Both the position numbers and the translations under genes were made by a program. From Lepas anatifera (taxonomy: Eukaryota; Arthropoda; Thecostraca; Lepadidae), in assembly GCA_034440635.1 (NCBI GenBank), contig JAOTON010000981.1:41059-105058 (forward strand): a stretch of DNA of 64,000 nt, written 5' to 3'. Shown one piece after another: positions 23,085 through 35,171 of this stretch; position 1 is the stretch's first letter, and every line of letters begins with the position of its first letter. The notes beneath the pieces are model-generated. The model was not told the origin of the DNA, made no database searches, and saw only the letters and a program-made list of their open reading frames with translations.

Positions 23085-26000
23085 GCAAGCCACCGCGAAC
23101 ACTGCCAGGGATGTACACGCTTTGTGTGTTGGCAGCTAGCGCCACCTAGGGTGGGACCGATGACGCCACCTGTGAAAGCACTTCCCTCCGCACCAGAACG
23201 TTTCTCTCAGCAAGACGTTATACCTTATAACATTGCACCTAAGGGGACTATGAGCATGGAATTCTTGAACCCTATGTTTTCAATTCCAAGGATTATTTTA
23301 GTGAAAACCGCAAGTCGCTAGGTGCTCTGGTTGCGGAGAGCATTTTTCTCCGCAGAAAAGACGTTTTTTACGTTTGACCCTATAACGTTGCTGCTACAGG
23401 GTTGAGCATCACGAAAGTCTGGAATCTTACGTTTGTGATGACGCCAAGGACGCTGGTGAAAACCAAAAGTCGATATCTGGTCTGGCTTCCGAGAACGTTT
23501 CTCTCCGCAAGACGTTTTACGTTATAACGTTGCACGTAACGGGACTACGATCATGGAATTCTGGAATCCTTCATTTTCAATGCCAAGGATTATTTTAGTG
23601 AAAACCGCAAGTCGCTAGGTGCTCTGGTTGCGGAGAGCATTTTTCTCCGCAGAAAATACGTTTTTTACGTTTGACCCTATAACGTTGCTGCTACAGGGCT
23701 GAGCATCACAAAAGTGTGGTATCTTACGTTTGTGGTGACGCCGATGACGCTGGTGAAAACCAAAAGTCGATATCTGGTCTGGCTTCCGAGGACGTTTCTC
23801 TCCGCAAGACGTTTTACGTTATAACGTTGCACGTAACGGGACTACGATCATGGAATTCTGGAATCCTTCATTTTCAATTCCAAGGATTATTTTAGTGAAA
23901 ACTGCAAGTCGCTAGGTGCTCTGGTTGCGGAGAGCATTTTTCTCCGCAGAAAAGACGTTTTTTACGTTTGACCCTATAACGTTGCTGCTACCAAGTTGAG
24001 CATCACGAAAGTCTGGAATCTTACGTTTGTGATGACGCCGATGACGCTGGTGAAAACCAAAAGTCGATATCTGGTCTGGCTTCCGAGAACGTTTCACTCC
24101 GCAAGACATTTTACGTTATAACGTTGCACGTAACGGGACTACGATCATGGAATTCTGGAATCCTTCATTTTCAATGCCAAGGATTATTTTAGTGAAAACC
24201 GCAAGTCGCTAGGTGCTCTGGTTGCGGAGAGCATTTTTCTCCGCAGAAAAGACGTTTTTTACGTTTGACCCTATAACGTTGCTGCTACCAAGTTGAGCAT
24301 CACGAAAGTCTGGAATCTTACGTTTGTGATGACGCCGATGACGCTGGTGAAAACTAAAAGTCGATATCTGGTCTGGCTTCCGAGAACGTTTCTCTCCGCA
24401 AGACGTTTTACGTTATAACGTTGCACGTAACGGGACTACGATCATGGAATTCTGGAATCCTTCACTTTTCAATGCCAAGGATTATTTTAGTGAAAACTGC
24501 AAGTCGCTAGGTGCTCTGGTTGCGGAGAGCATTTTTCTCCGCAGAAAAGACGTTTTTTACGTTTGACCCTATAACGTTGCTGCTACCAAGTTGAGCATCA
24601 CGAAAGTCTGGAATCTTACGTTTGTGATGACGCCGATGACGCTGGTGAAAACCAAAAGTCGATATCTGGTCTGGCTTCCGAGAACGTTTCTCTCCGCAAG
24701 ACGTTTTACGTTATAACGTTGCACGTAACGGGACTATGATCATGGAATTCTGGAATCCTTCATTTTCAATGCCAAGGATTATTTTAGTGAAAACCGCAAG
24801 TCGCTAGGTGGTCTGGTTGCGGAGAGCATTTTTCTCCGCAGAAAAGACGTTTTTTACGTTTGACCCTATAACGTTGCTGCTACCAAGTTGAGCATCACGA
24901 AAGTCTGGAATCTTACGTTTGTGATGACGCCGATGACGCTGGTGAAAACCAAAAGTCGATATCTGGTCTGGTTTCCGAGGACGTTTCTCTCCGCAAGACG
25001 TTTTACGTTATAACGTTGCACGTAACGGGACTACGATCATGGAATTCTGGAATCCTTCATTTTCAATGCCAAGGATTATTTTAGTGAAAACCGCAAGTCG
25101 CTAGGTGCTCTGGTTGCGGAGAGCATTTTTCTCCGCAGAAAATACGTTTTTTACGTTTGACCCTATAACGTTGCTGCTACCAAGTTGAGCATCACGAAAG
25201 TCTGGAATCTTACGTTTGTGATGACGCCGATGACGCTGGTGAAAACCAAAAGTCGATATCTGGTCTGGCTTCCGAGAACGTTTCTCTCCGCAAGACGTTT
25301 TACGTTATAACGTTGCACCTAAGTATACTAAGATCATGAAATTCTGGAATCCTTCATTTTCAATGCCAAGGATTATTTTAGTGAAAACCGCAAGTCGCTA
25401 GGTGCTCTGGTTGCGGAGAGCATTTTTCTCCGCAGAAAAGACGTTTTTTACGTTTGACCCTATAACGTTGCTGCTACAGGGTTGAGCATCACGAAAGTCT
25501 GGAATCTTACGTTTGTGATGACGCCGATGACGCTGGTGAAAACCAAAAGTCGATATCTGGTTTGGCTTCCGAGAACGTTTCTCTCCGCAAGACGTTTTAC
25601 GTTATAACGTTGCATCTAAGTATACTAAGATCATGAAATTCTGGAATCCTTCATTTTCAATGCCAAGGATTATTTTAGTGAAAACCGCAAGTCGCTAGGT
25701 GGTCTGGTTGCGGAGAGCATTTTTCTCCGCAGAAAAGACGTTTTTTACGTTTGACCCTATAACGTTGCTGCTACAGGGTTGAGCATCACGAAAGTCTGGA
25801 ATCTTACGATTGTGATGACGCCGATGACGCTGGTGAAAACCAAAAGTCGATATCTGGTCTGGCTTCCGAGAACGTTTCTCTCCGCAAGACGTTTTACGTT
25901 TTAACGTTGCACCTAAGTATACTAAGATCATGAAATTCTGGAATCCTTCATTTTCAATGCCAAGGATTATTTTAGTGAAAACCGCAAGTCGCTAGGTGCT

Positions 26001-27746
26001 CTGGTTGCGGAGAGCATTTTTCTCCGCAGAAAAGACGTTTTTTACGTTTGACCCTATAACGTTGCTGCTACCAAGTTGAGCATCACGAAAGTCTGGAATC
26101 TTACGTTTCTGATGACGCCGATGACGCTGGTGAAAACCAAAAGTCGATATCTGGTCTGGCTTCCGAGAACGTTTCACTCCGCAAGACATTTTACGTTATA
26201 ACGTTGCACGTAACGGGACTACGATCATGGAATTCTGGAATCCTTCATTTTCAATGCCAAGGATTATTTTAGTGAAAACCGCAAGTCGCTAGGTGGTCTG
26301 GTTGCGGAGAGCATTTTTCTCCGCAGAAAAGACGTTTTTTACGTTTGACCCTATAACGTTGCTGCTACAGGGCTGAGCATTACGAAAGTCTGGAATCTTA
26401 CGTTTGTGATGACGCCGATGACGCTGGTGAAAACCAAAAGTCGATATCTGGTCTGGTTTCCGAGGACGTCTCTCTCCGCAAGACGTTTTACGTTATAACG
26501 TTGCACGTAACGGGACTACGATCATGGAATTCTGGAATCCTTCATTTTCAATGCCAAGGATTATTTTAGTGAAAACCGCAAGTCGCTAGGTGGTCTGGTT
26601 GCGGAGAGCATTTTTCTCCGCAGAAAAGACGTTTTTTACGTTTGACCCTATAACGTTGCTGCTACAGGGCTGAGCATTACGAAAGTCTGGAATCTTACGT
26701 TTGTGATGACGCCGATGACGCTGGTGAAAACCAAAAGTCGATATCTGGTCTGGTTTCCGAGGACGTTTCTCTCCGCAAGACGTTTTACGTTATAACGTTG
26801 CACGTAACGGGACTACGATCATGGAATTCTGGAATCCTTCATTTTCAATGCCAAGGATTATTTTAGTGAAAACCGCAAGTCGCTAGGTGCTCTGGTTGCG
26901 GAGAGCATTTTTCTCCGCAGAAAAGACGTTTTTTACGTTTGACCCTATAACGTTGCTGCTACCAAGTTGAGCATCACGAAAGTCTGGAATCTTACGTTTG
27001 TGATGACGCCGATGACGCTGGTGAAAACCAAAAGTCGATATCTGGTCTGGCTTCCGAGAACGTTTCTCTCCGCAAGACGTTTTACGTTATAACGTTGCAC
27101 GTAACGGGACTATGATCATGGAATTCTGGAATCCTTCATTTTCAATGCCAAGGATTATTTTAGTGAAAACCGCAAGTCGCTAGGTGCTCTGGTTGCGGAG
27201 AGCATTTCTCTCCGCAGCGATCGTTTGGCGGAGTCCCGCCAAAATACGCCAATGTGTTACGTTTGACCCTATAACGTTGCAGCTACTTGGTTTAGCACCA
27301 CTAAAATCTGGAATCTTACGTTTGTGATGATGCCGATGACGCTGGTGAAAACCGCAAGTCGATATCTGGTCTGGTTTCCGAGAACGTTTCTCTCCGTAAG
27401 ACGTTGTACGTTATAGGTATAACTTTGTTCCTAAGGGATCTAGGTTCATGAGATTCTGGAATCTTGCAATTCTGGTGGCAAGGAGTGTTATAAAGAAAAC
27501 CGCGAGTCGCTAGGTGCTCTGGTTACCGAGAGCATTTTTCTCCGCAGCTTCTCTCCGCAGCAAATTCACGAGTTATTTAACGTTTTACGTTATAACGTTG
27601 CTGTTACGGGACGTAGAGAGATGAAATTTTGGAATTTCACTAAACAGACAATGGCCATTCTTTTAGTGAAAACTGCAAGCCTCTAGGTGGCTTGGTTGCG
27701 AAAAGCATTTTTCTCCGCAGTTCTAATCCGCAGAAAAGTCACACCC
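23085..27746. repeat. Right-arm array, about fourteen 297-bp dimers, inverted
   Basis: The reverse complement of the left-arm unit recurs with 'gcatttttctccgcag' near 23340, 23638, 23935, 24233, 24530, 24828, 25125, 25422, 25720, 26018, 26315, 26613, 26910 and 27205. The inner end (23085-23185) pairs with 17672-17795. The outer ~560 bp pairs with 14607-15160, including a 'cgatcgtttggcggagtccc' block present once per arm. The copy number differs from the left arm (about 14 against 9). Confidence 0.95.
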
Positions 27747-27959
27747 TTTTGACGGTGGAAAACATTAAGCCATAGAGAAGCGCAAAGTGAACTTGATTAA
27801 ATACTCTGTTGGTATTGCATCCAGATTTTGTGTCGAGTGTTCAAGCTTTTCTAAAAGCTAAGAGAGCACGAGTTTTGTCGGGTGCTCGCACTAGGAGACT
27901 CTTCTGTGAGGATTCCCGATGTGAAATTCTGACGTTGTATTCTAGATCAATATTAGCAC

Positions 27960-28250
27960 GCGCATTGACGGGGGTGTGACCCACCTTCGTTTTGACGGTG
28001 GGCGGGTACCCCCCATCCCAAGATCTCGAGAATCACGCAAGATAGCAAAAACGGTAAACGGCGTTGGGTAGCCCATCCAATTCGCTATGGAAAATAATGG
28101 AGCAAAACAATTTATCCTATTGTAATCCTCGCGGCAAGCCGAATCGAATGATATATAATATGGCCTCGCTAGGTCATATTAGGTCAAATCAAGGTTTTTA
28201 TGCTGCCTTAAAGCACCCGAGGGGGTACCCGCCCCTCCCCGTCAATGCGC
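27960..28250. mobile_element. 291-bp TIR MITE
   Basis: Ends GCGCATTGACGGGG and CCCCGTCAATGCGC are inverted repeats, and 'gcgggtacccccc' / 'gggggtacccgcc' also mirror each other just inside. The flanks show no convincing duplication. No coding capacity. Confidence 0.7.
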
Positions 28251-28273
28251 CTGTTAAATTTAATGTCACTTGA

Positions 28274-28655
28274 CAGTGGCGGATCCAGGGGGGGCAAAAA
28301 GGCAATTGCCCCCAAACGGAAAAGCTCGGGGCAAAACTATGTTTTTGCCCCCCAAAGCGATCGACCTCCTTTTTCCCCCGACTCCTTTTTAGCTTGTAAG
28401 CAAAATTTTTGTGCTTCAACTCTCAACTTCAAACAGAATTAGAGAAGTTCAGTGTAAATATTGGCGCTTGGATTGGAAAAAATGTATGTTGAGCCGATAT
28501 TTTTCACCCCGTGATGTTTTTTTTGCTTTTCGTCTCCAGTTCCCAAAATCCTACCGAAAAGGCATATTGTAGCGCAATTTTTCACTGCGCGACGTTTTTT
28601 TTGCTTTTCGACTTTGGTTTGCCCCTCCCAAACCAACCGGCTAGATCCGCCACTG
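28274..28655. mobile_element. 382-bp hAT-like MITE with perfect 8-bp duplication
   Basis: Left end CAGTGGCGGATCCAGG and right end CCGGCTAGATCCGCCACTG are inverted repeats. The flanks are TCACTTGA at 28266-28273 and 28656-28663, an exact 8-bp target-site duplication, as produced by hAT transposases. Inside, 'ttttttttgcttttcg.ct' occurs twice. No open frame of note. Confidence 0.92.
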
Positions 28656-28663
28656 TCACTTGA

Positions 28664-30612
28664 TCTCTGGTGATCATGTCGTCTGATAACCTGTCAGTGA
28701 AATTATAATTCGGATCAAGTCGCGTTTTTTATGTTTGGTGTCTGTGCTGTTTTTGTGTCTTGCCAATGACGCAATGCACGATTTACATTTCAGTCTGGGA
28801 AGTATTGTAGGATATTTTACCAAAGCATGAACTGCTGCCGATTTTTCTCATGCCTGAACCAGCACCTATTGTTTTAAATCGTTTAGACATGGGCGCAGAA
28901 TGTCTATTGCAGTCGATGCGCACTAAAATTCCAGGAATGTGATATATATGTGAAGCTTAGTCCACTCGATCTTTCACGAGCAAGGCATCCAACTCGAGTG
29001 GATTCATACGAAGCGTGTACCTGAGTTGTTCAGTGTAATATCCTGCAAGTAATTTGTGGTGAGATCTTAATAGTATCGGTGACTTGTAAACAATACAGAT
29101 TTGCATGAATTATATAAACGATACAGGGGTTGCGTGTTCAATAAACGTGTATGACGCTTGTGTTACTGTGCTGATTGTCGTATAGAAACGTTTTAATAGA
29201 GTCTAAAGAAGCATTCTAATCATAGTTAAATGTTATTTTCCATCGTGTCTGGGCTCTTTCAGTGTGTGTAGAATTCGCTAATAGGCCTTGGGATGCTGAC
29301 TGGTATTTAAATGTGTTTTTACTAATACTTATATTAATTTTAAAGCTATCGAGGATTTGGTGGTTTTCAAATTAAACTTCCGATAAATCGTGGACTGACC
29401 GTCTCTTCTACCTACACTACCACAGACAAAGTGATGGCTCACGGGCAATCTGCTTTAACCTCAAATGTGTTAAATCTGGTGAGGAGGGCGAGTCGAGCTG
29501 ATTGCGTTTGTTCCGCACCCAGGGCCGTCGTCACTGAATTTTTACTTGGAGGGGGGCGTTTATCGGACTGGCGATGACCAGGGTGGAAGGCAAATTCCGA
29601 GAAATATGGTTGCATATGTAAGACCAACGAGATGCACCTCACCAACATTTATGCAGGTTTACGGACCAAGATATGAGAAACAAAATACGGGGTTTCCGTG
29701 CAAGTATGTCGATGTCTAGAGATTCTCCCTAATTCTCCTTCAACAATAACCCGCCTGCATACACATAGGAAGGGGGGGCGCAAGAGGCCTGTCTCCCCCG
29801 ATTTTTCATCCAACAATTTCCCACTTGAAGCCGAATTTGATTGATTGAGATAGGTAACAAGTAGTCTAAATAAAGTTGTGTTTCCTCTAACTTGTTTCGC
29901 CCGGAAGAGTTTGAAGATTTACCAAAACCATCACTCTCAGTCCCGATGCTTATTGGTCTAGTTTTCTAACTTCTGACCTCGGCTAACAATGGTTGGTTGA
30001 AAATCGTTCGTTGTGTACCCACGTACCAATGAGCAAGCGTGATTCTCTCCACTGGTAGAGGGGTCTACTAGGTGGGGGATAGAGGATCGTTTCTGGTGGT
30101 ACCTCTCATCGAAGAGCGAGGAGAGTCGCACTAGATTTTGGAGACAGTACCTTTGGGCCGATGGTATGGTTGAGGGAGTACGGGAAACCAAAGACGTGAA
30201 AATAGTTTTTTTAAGCATTGACAAAAATCATATTTTTTTAGAAGTTAATTTCTGCTTCCTGGATCTGCCCCTGCGTGATTTGGGGTACAGGCATTGGCAT
30301 CGAAGAGGGGAGGGACCCGCCCCCAACTCGCGAACCAGGAGGAAATCGCCCAAAATTGGAGGGCCTCAGTAAAGTTTTTTTTGCATCTTCTCCCCATTGT
30401 CTGCCTGAACCCACGGGAATGTGCTGGTGCAGTGTACCACAGGGCAGCGTTTTCCGGAGACAGCAAAAATATTAAGAAATATTAAGAAATATCGCCACTT
30501 CACCTATGCACGCCCAAGCCCCCTGATCACCGCCTCCATCCCCTATACCTACATGTGATATTTTGCCACCTATCCCCGGATCCGCTTATCCGATCAAAAA
30601 TGACCCACCAGC
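28664..30612. other. No gene recognised; scattered MITE-like scraps
   Basis: Short G-run and 'cccccgattttt' scraps at 29550-29570 and 29770-29800 resemble MITE interiors. No splice-flanked coding exon is seen. Confidence 0.45.
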
Positions 30613-30787
30613 CATAGGCGGATCGAGTATAGTCAGTCGGGGGGGGCGCTATCCGATGTTTGCATCGGGGGCGGGGGCGGGAAGCGACATTTCAGGGGGC
30701 GCTTTCGAGCTTTTAGGGGGCGCCGTGAACATTTCAGGGGGAACCAAGGGTCGATGGGGGGTCACGTGCCCCCTGGATCCACCTATG
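30613..30787. mobile_element. CATAGGCGGATC MITE, short copy
   Basis: Termini CATAGGCGGATCGAG and CCCCTGGATCCACCTATG, with interior 'ggaagcgacatttcaggggg' and 'aagggtcgatggggg', shared with 36146-36419. No matching 8-bp flanks. Confidence 0.7.
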
Positions 30788-31171
30788 TGGCCCGCCCAAA
30801 ATAAAAAGGGCGGAGTTGTCACCGAATGGTGGCCTCTCGTGAAATTTTTAAACTCTGTGAAATCTGGGCGAGAAAATATTTTGGATGTAGCGAGTGGTGG
30901 GTGTCCCCATTCCATTCTAAAAAAGACAAGTTCGAATTTTTTAGTGCATTAACATTGCTTTAATTAATTTATTTATTAAAGGCTTTGAAATAATGGATAG
31001 GCATCATATTTTTAAGATGGATTGTTCCGGCAACAATACGGCATAAACTTTGTTTTATATGAAACACATTTTATTTAGCTTCAGCATGCCTTTTATTGAG
31101 CATCTTCTAAGTGAAAGACCATTCATCAGCTGACGCACCGTTCTTTTGATGCGCCAAAGTGGCCGAAGTCT
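30788..31171. other. No feature recognised
   Basis: AT-rich unique sequence. Confidence 0.4.
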
Positions 31172-31544
31172 GGGTAGTAGGCAGATCACATCTCGCCGTT
31201 CAAAGGATCACATCAGAAGGTCCACTGATCAAAGGGTCTAATGTTTATAGGCTCTACACTTTGAAAGTTAGACCTTTTGAATAAGAAGTCCAACGTTCAA
31301 AAGGTCCAAAAAGGCGTGCTCAGATGCATGAGAGTGGGGTGCATGATGCTGCAGAAGCGTGCTAGGACACATGTTAATAGGAGGAAATGAGGGTTAGGTT
31401 AGGTTAGGTTAGGTTAGAAATATCCCCACATTCTGCAAGAAAATCCCAAGGGGTGAAACAGACAGGAGGGAGGGTTAGAGGAGCAGCATTAAGTGTTACT
31501 CAGACCAGAGGCGCACTCAGATTCTGGATAAGGGGGTGATATCC

Positions 31545-31625
31545 CCAATCAATCAATCAATCAATGGCTTTTATTAGGCGTTCTGTGCATAGCACCTTTG
31601 CCCGCCTCTAAAGGAGTGTGGGAGA
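31545..31625 (-). mobile_element. Retroelement 3' tail with (ATTG)n end
   Basis: On the minus strand 'gcgggcaaaggtgctatgca' and 'cagaacgcctaataaaagcc' are followed by (ATTG)5 (plus CAAT repeats at 31545-31565). This looks like the 3' end of a LINE or SINE with a tetranucleotide tail. Confidence 0.55.
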
Positions 31626-31815
31626 ATTTTAGAATTTAGTGTGAGGGCAAGCTACGTTAGTCTGTTAAGGCAATGGGAGTTATTTCAGTAATGGGTTGCA
31701 AGATGTTTTAGCTTGAAGGTGGACGGTCGTGGCAATGGCATAGCCATGCCAAGGGAGGTCTTTTAATAAGTTTAGACCCGCAGAGTGCGAAGGTTATTTC
31801 TGTGGTTGAAGACCT

Positions 31816-31880
31816 TATAAATTTAGAGTTTGAAATTTGAATTTGGAATTTAGAATTTGGAATTTAGAATTTGAATTTTT
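31816..31880. repeat. AATTTGGAATTTAG short tandem repeat
   Basis: Several units alternate between TTTGGAATTTAGAA and TTTGAATTT. Confidence 0.8.
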
Positions 31881-32690
31881 GTGTGTATTGATGTCCGCTT
31901 GTATACGTTACTCGAAAGCCTCCGTTAACTCAATAATTTCGTATTTTAGAAAGTGCGCTAAACACCTGGCCAGGGTGCCGCGATTTACCCTGCAACCCGG
32001 AGGTGAAGTTGCAGCTCCTCTGGCAGCCGCGCGGAAGAAGTGTGAGAGGATGTTGATTGTTATAAGGTATGGTGTGGTTTATGACCCGCAGTGAAGGTAT
32101 CACTGCGGTGAAGAAATCTGCCTATCTAACCTAACCTGATTTCAAGTTACCTAACATAACCTATCCTTAGCCTACAATGAACCATTTAAGGTTCAAAACT
32201 ATTGCTTAAATTTCGCATGGATCAGTATGATTAAAATAGGCAAGTCCTACTTTCACATACCCTCATCATATATACTGAGGAGGATTTATAGAAACTTCTG
32301 CCCAGAGTCCTTTAGAAATGTAAAGACTTTTCAAAGTTGGATGTCGTTACCCGTTTTAGGCTGATATCCCCAGACTAGAAAATAGGTACCAAGGACATAC
32401 ACACCTGACCTGACCTGACCTGACCTAACCTGACCTAACCTAACCTAACCTAACCTAACCCTCATTTCCTCCTATTATCATGTGCCTTAGCACGCCTCTG
32501 TGGCATCATGCACCCCACTCTCATGCATCTGAGCACGCCTCTTTGGACCTTTTGAACGTTGGACTTCTTATTCAAAAGGTCTAACTTTCAAAGGGTGGAA
32601 GCTATGAACATTGGACGATTTGAACTTTGGACATTCTGATGTGATCCTTTTGAACCGTAAGATGGGATCTGCCTACTACCATAATACCGG

Positions 32691-33239
32691 GACATGCTAC
32701 CATGGATCAAACGACCGTGTCGTCGTCCGTGATCCATGATGCTACTACACTGCCAACTCCAACTGCCAAAATTCAAAATCTGAACTATTGCAGCAACTGC
32801 TTAGCTTTTCAGTGTGACAATAGATTAATACCTTTTCTACAAATTTGTATCTTTTGGCGAGGTTTCGTTGTCTAGAAACTGCTTTATTAGACTTTTTGTT
32901 AAAGGGAGATACGCGAAAAATTATTACTGTGGTTTCTTGCTATTTGAAAAATCCTGATAACGAAACTATCAATTATTTTTGTATCTTCAGCAAAATTTTG
33001 GGAGGCCACTTACTTATTATCGAAATCGGTTAACAGTTTCAATAAAATGCCCATCACTTACCCATGCTCATACCCATCACCTACTTTTCGAAAACTATTT
33101 AAAGTTGAAAAGTAATGTTTTTTTATAAGAAAAATGTTTGCACTCCTGTATTTGTATTTGAATTTAATTTTAAAAAGTTTATAAAAACTACAAAATGAAT
33201 TAGCTTGCCCCAGAAACGGACAAAACATAATTGCTCAAG
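32691..33239. other. No gene; 'aaagggagatacgcg' block shared with 55528
   Basis: The segment 'aaagggagatacgcgaaaaa' with 'ttatta.tgtggtttcttg' at 32902-32941 is repeated at 55531-55570. A short hairpin ('ccatggatca'/'tgatccatg') lies at 32700-32745. Confidence 0.5.
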
Positions 33240-35155
33240 CATGGGTGGAGAATTGTTCTGAAAGTTACCCCGGCCGGCGGCCGATGCCTGGCCAGTGGCG
33301 GATCCAGCGCACCTGTTTGTGGGGGGGGGGCAAAAAAATAACCAGGGCTCGTCGACCGGGGGGTGCGTGGTGTGGGAAACTACGTTGGCGTGGCCTTTAT
33401 TGTGTCCACGGGGGGTGGGGTGTGAAGTGGTGTTGGCGTGGTGTTGGGTTTTGTGTCGTCGATCGGGAGAGAGAGGGGGCGCTAATTTGTATTGTTAGTC
33501 CCCCACATATTTTTGGAGGAAGGCTAGGCCCATTTTGCCCCCTGGATCCGCCAGCTTGCCTTGCATGCTTCCAGTGTACCTACGTTCTCCAGAGGAATAA
33601 TAAAATGGACAGTTTCCCCGCAAAAACTGTCATGCCTATTGCTAAGGTCAGCTGAGGAGGTCCATAGTGGTCCATTGAAAAGTAAAAGAGCACAAAACAG
33701 ACTAAAAAAGTAAAGACGAGACACAGAAACTCGTTTTATTTTCAATAACAACTTGTATGATCTTTTGAGGCAATGAATGGCCGCAAAAAGGTATTCCTGG
33801 AAAGAGACACGGTAAATGGCATGGGCAAAATATATCGGAACGATGACGAGGAAGAGGGACGTCCTCGGGTATGTGTTGACTTGATGTCGATGTTGGTGCT
33901 GGGATACCCATCTGGGGAACGGCTGATCGAATGCTTCCTGCAGAATAAACAAATGTTGATAAGAGAGTTATTTTACAACTAAGTGAACAGGCAACGTCGG
34001 ATAATATCACGATGGCCTTAGTTTCAGCTGAAACCTGGATGGGCTTTTGTTGGGGTTTAACGACGCACCAACTGCCAGGGTCATACGGCTGGATGGACTT
34101 TTGAAGATGTGCATTCACATGTAGTTAAGATCAAATAAATACGTGGTTTACTTTACTTTCCTATAGACACGCGAAAAAGCCTTCTGAACAAAATAAATCG
34201 CGGAGTAAATACCAGACATTAAGTATTAGATATAGCGTGATTTCATGTTTATATCATGCTATCAAAGCCTGCATTAAATTATTATTGTAGTTTATCGAAA
34301 ATGGGCAATGAGTCACAGTTTTCAATGCACGCTCAATGTATGCACTTTTCAATGTACTCCAGACGTGGTGGCAGAGGAGGTTGACTGGACTGACAAACTG
34401 GAAAAAGGCGAATGAAAATTAAATAGAAAGGAAGAGACCAAATGGGCTGCCAACTAAAACACTCCATCTGGATGTTGTGAATAAAATGGGAAATTGTTCC
34501 ATCTACACAAACTGATAAAGCATGGAACAATGTACGTGAGTTGTGGTATCAAACTTAAAATGACCGCCCTTGCCCTAAGTCCTTGGCAGGTAGCCGTGCA
34601 GACTATTATGAATAATGTCCTCATAAATTATATCAAATCATCCTCAGTACAAGCCTTTTATGACAATCCATTTGCTTCCACTGACGTCCCCCCCAGAACG
34701 TTTAGTTTTCGACATTTGTATTATTTAATAAACGTAATGCCTCACCTTTCTCTTTGATGCTTGCTTAAAAAGAATGCCTCCAAAGTCTTTTGCCGCTTCA
34801 TCTTTACTGAACGTAGGGGAAGGATGTGACCTATAAAGAAAAATGGATTCGTGATAGGTAGGACGTCTCAAAACACCAGACACCCGTTACTCCTTCTTGT
34901 CTCTGTCAGGTAGCTGTGGAAATATTGGAACGGTTAAGTAGGTGCAGGGAAGCAAGATAATATTAGCTAAAATTAAAATGCATCCATCAATAAGTATATT
35001 ATGTAGGTACATATTGTTTGTAAATGCATCTTCGATCTATTGTAAAATCTGACCATATTAACCGTAAATTTTGACCTTCTGCAGCATTAACAGGGAATCC
35101 AAAAGTTACCCCGGCCATGGCCGGGGTGGCCGGGAATATTCTCCACCCATGGGTT
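33240..35155. mobile_element. 1.9-kb repeat, copy 1 (CATGGGTGGAGAAT termini)
   Basis: It is bounded by CATGGGTGGAGAAT and its inverse ATTCTCCACCCATG, each next to 'gttaccccggcc'. From about 33389 to 35120 it is nearly identical to 40412-42150 on the same strand, with few substitutions and small indels. A CAGTGGCGGATCC/GGATCCGCCAG MITE (33293-33553) lies at its left end. A SINE tail (34057-34090) lies within it. There is no recognisable transposase. Confidence 0.75.
33742..33937 (-). other. Candidate 3'-terminal exon inside the 1.9-kb repeat
   Basis: On the minus strand 'atttgtttattctgcag' is a good acceptor at 33938. A frame then runs to a TGA (33744-33742), with an AATAAA signal just beyond it (33740-33735). 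The copy at 40769-40964 keeps the same arrangement with one coding change. The peptide (GYPSTNIDIKSTHTRGRPSS region) matches no family I know, and two other frames are also open, so this may be chance. Confidence 0.25.
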
Positions 35156-35171
35156 TAAGTTTGCTGCCCCC

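Larger units (their letters stand above)
14607..27746. mobile_element. Giant foldback element, 13.1 kb, with tandem-array inverted arms
   Basis: The left end GGGTGTGACTTTTCTGCGG and right end CCGCAGAAAAGTCACACCC are inverted copies flanked by the direct repeat TTTTGACG (14599-14606 and 27747-27754). The duplication can be read as 8, 9 or 10 bp (CTTTTGACGG) depending on terminus choice. The arms (14607-17795 and 23085-27746) are inverted copies of each other, with matched non-array outer parts (about 600 bp) and inner parts (about 110 bp). Between these lie arrays of a 297-bp unit. The 5.3-kb core has no recognisable transposase, so the element is non-autonomous. Long modular inverted repeats and a duplication near 9 bp recall the Foldback/Mutator group (inference). 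Confidence 0.85.
31172..32690. mobile_element. 1.5-kb foldback element with TTAGG repeats in its arms
   Basis: The left arm (31172-31420) and the right arm (32400-32690) are inverted copies. They share GGTAGTAGGCAGATC at the tips, then 'aggatcacatcagaa.gtcc', 'aaggtccaa', 'ggcgtgctcagatgcatgag', 'agtggggtgcatgatgc' and 'aggaggaaatgagggttagg'. In both arms the inner side is a TTAGG array (31391-31417; CCTGA/CCTAA at 32405-32462). No clear target-site duplication. The core contains a LINE/SINE-like tail at 31545-31625 and no transposase. Confidence 0.8.

Noticed and set aside
17354..26189. Recurrent 60-78 codon frames (SCGEKRSRKPDQISTFGFHQ) in the 297-bp arrays
   Set aside because: They arise once per repeat unit wherever mutations spare a start and stop. 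Frames differ between units and are not under visible conservation.
14607..27746. CRISPR-like array interpretation
   Set aside because: Units are 297 bp, directly adjacent, without variable spacers, in eukaryotic DNA. The structure is a transposon arm.
32690..32760. Short hairpin as an RNA gene
   Set aside because: The arms are short and imperfect. There is no conservation evidence within the window, and it directly abuts a foldback element end.
33524..34118. 142- and 138-codon minus frames in the 1.9-kb repeat as genes
   Set aside because: Three overlapping frames are open, none shows a family motif, and the copies at 40.5-41.1 kb differ at too few sites to show codon selection.
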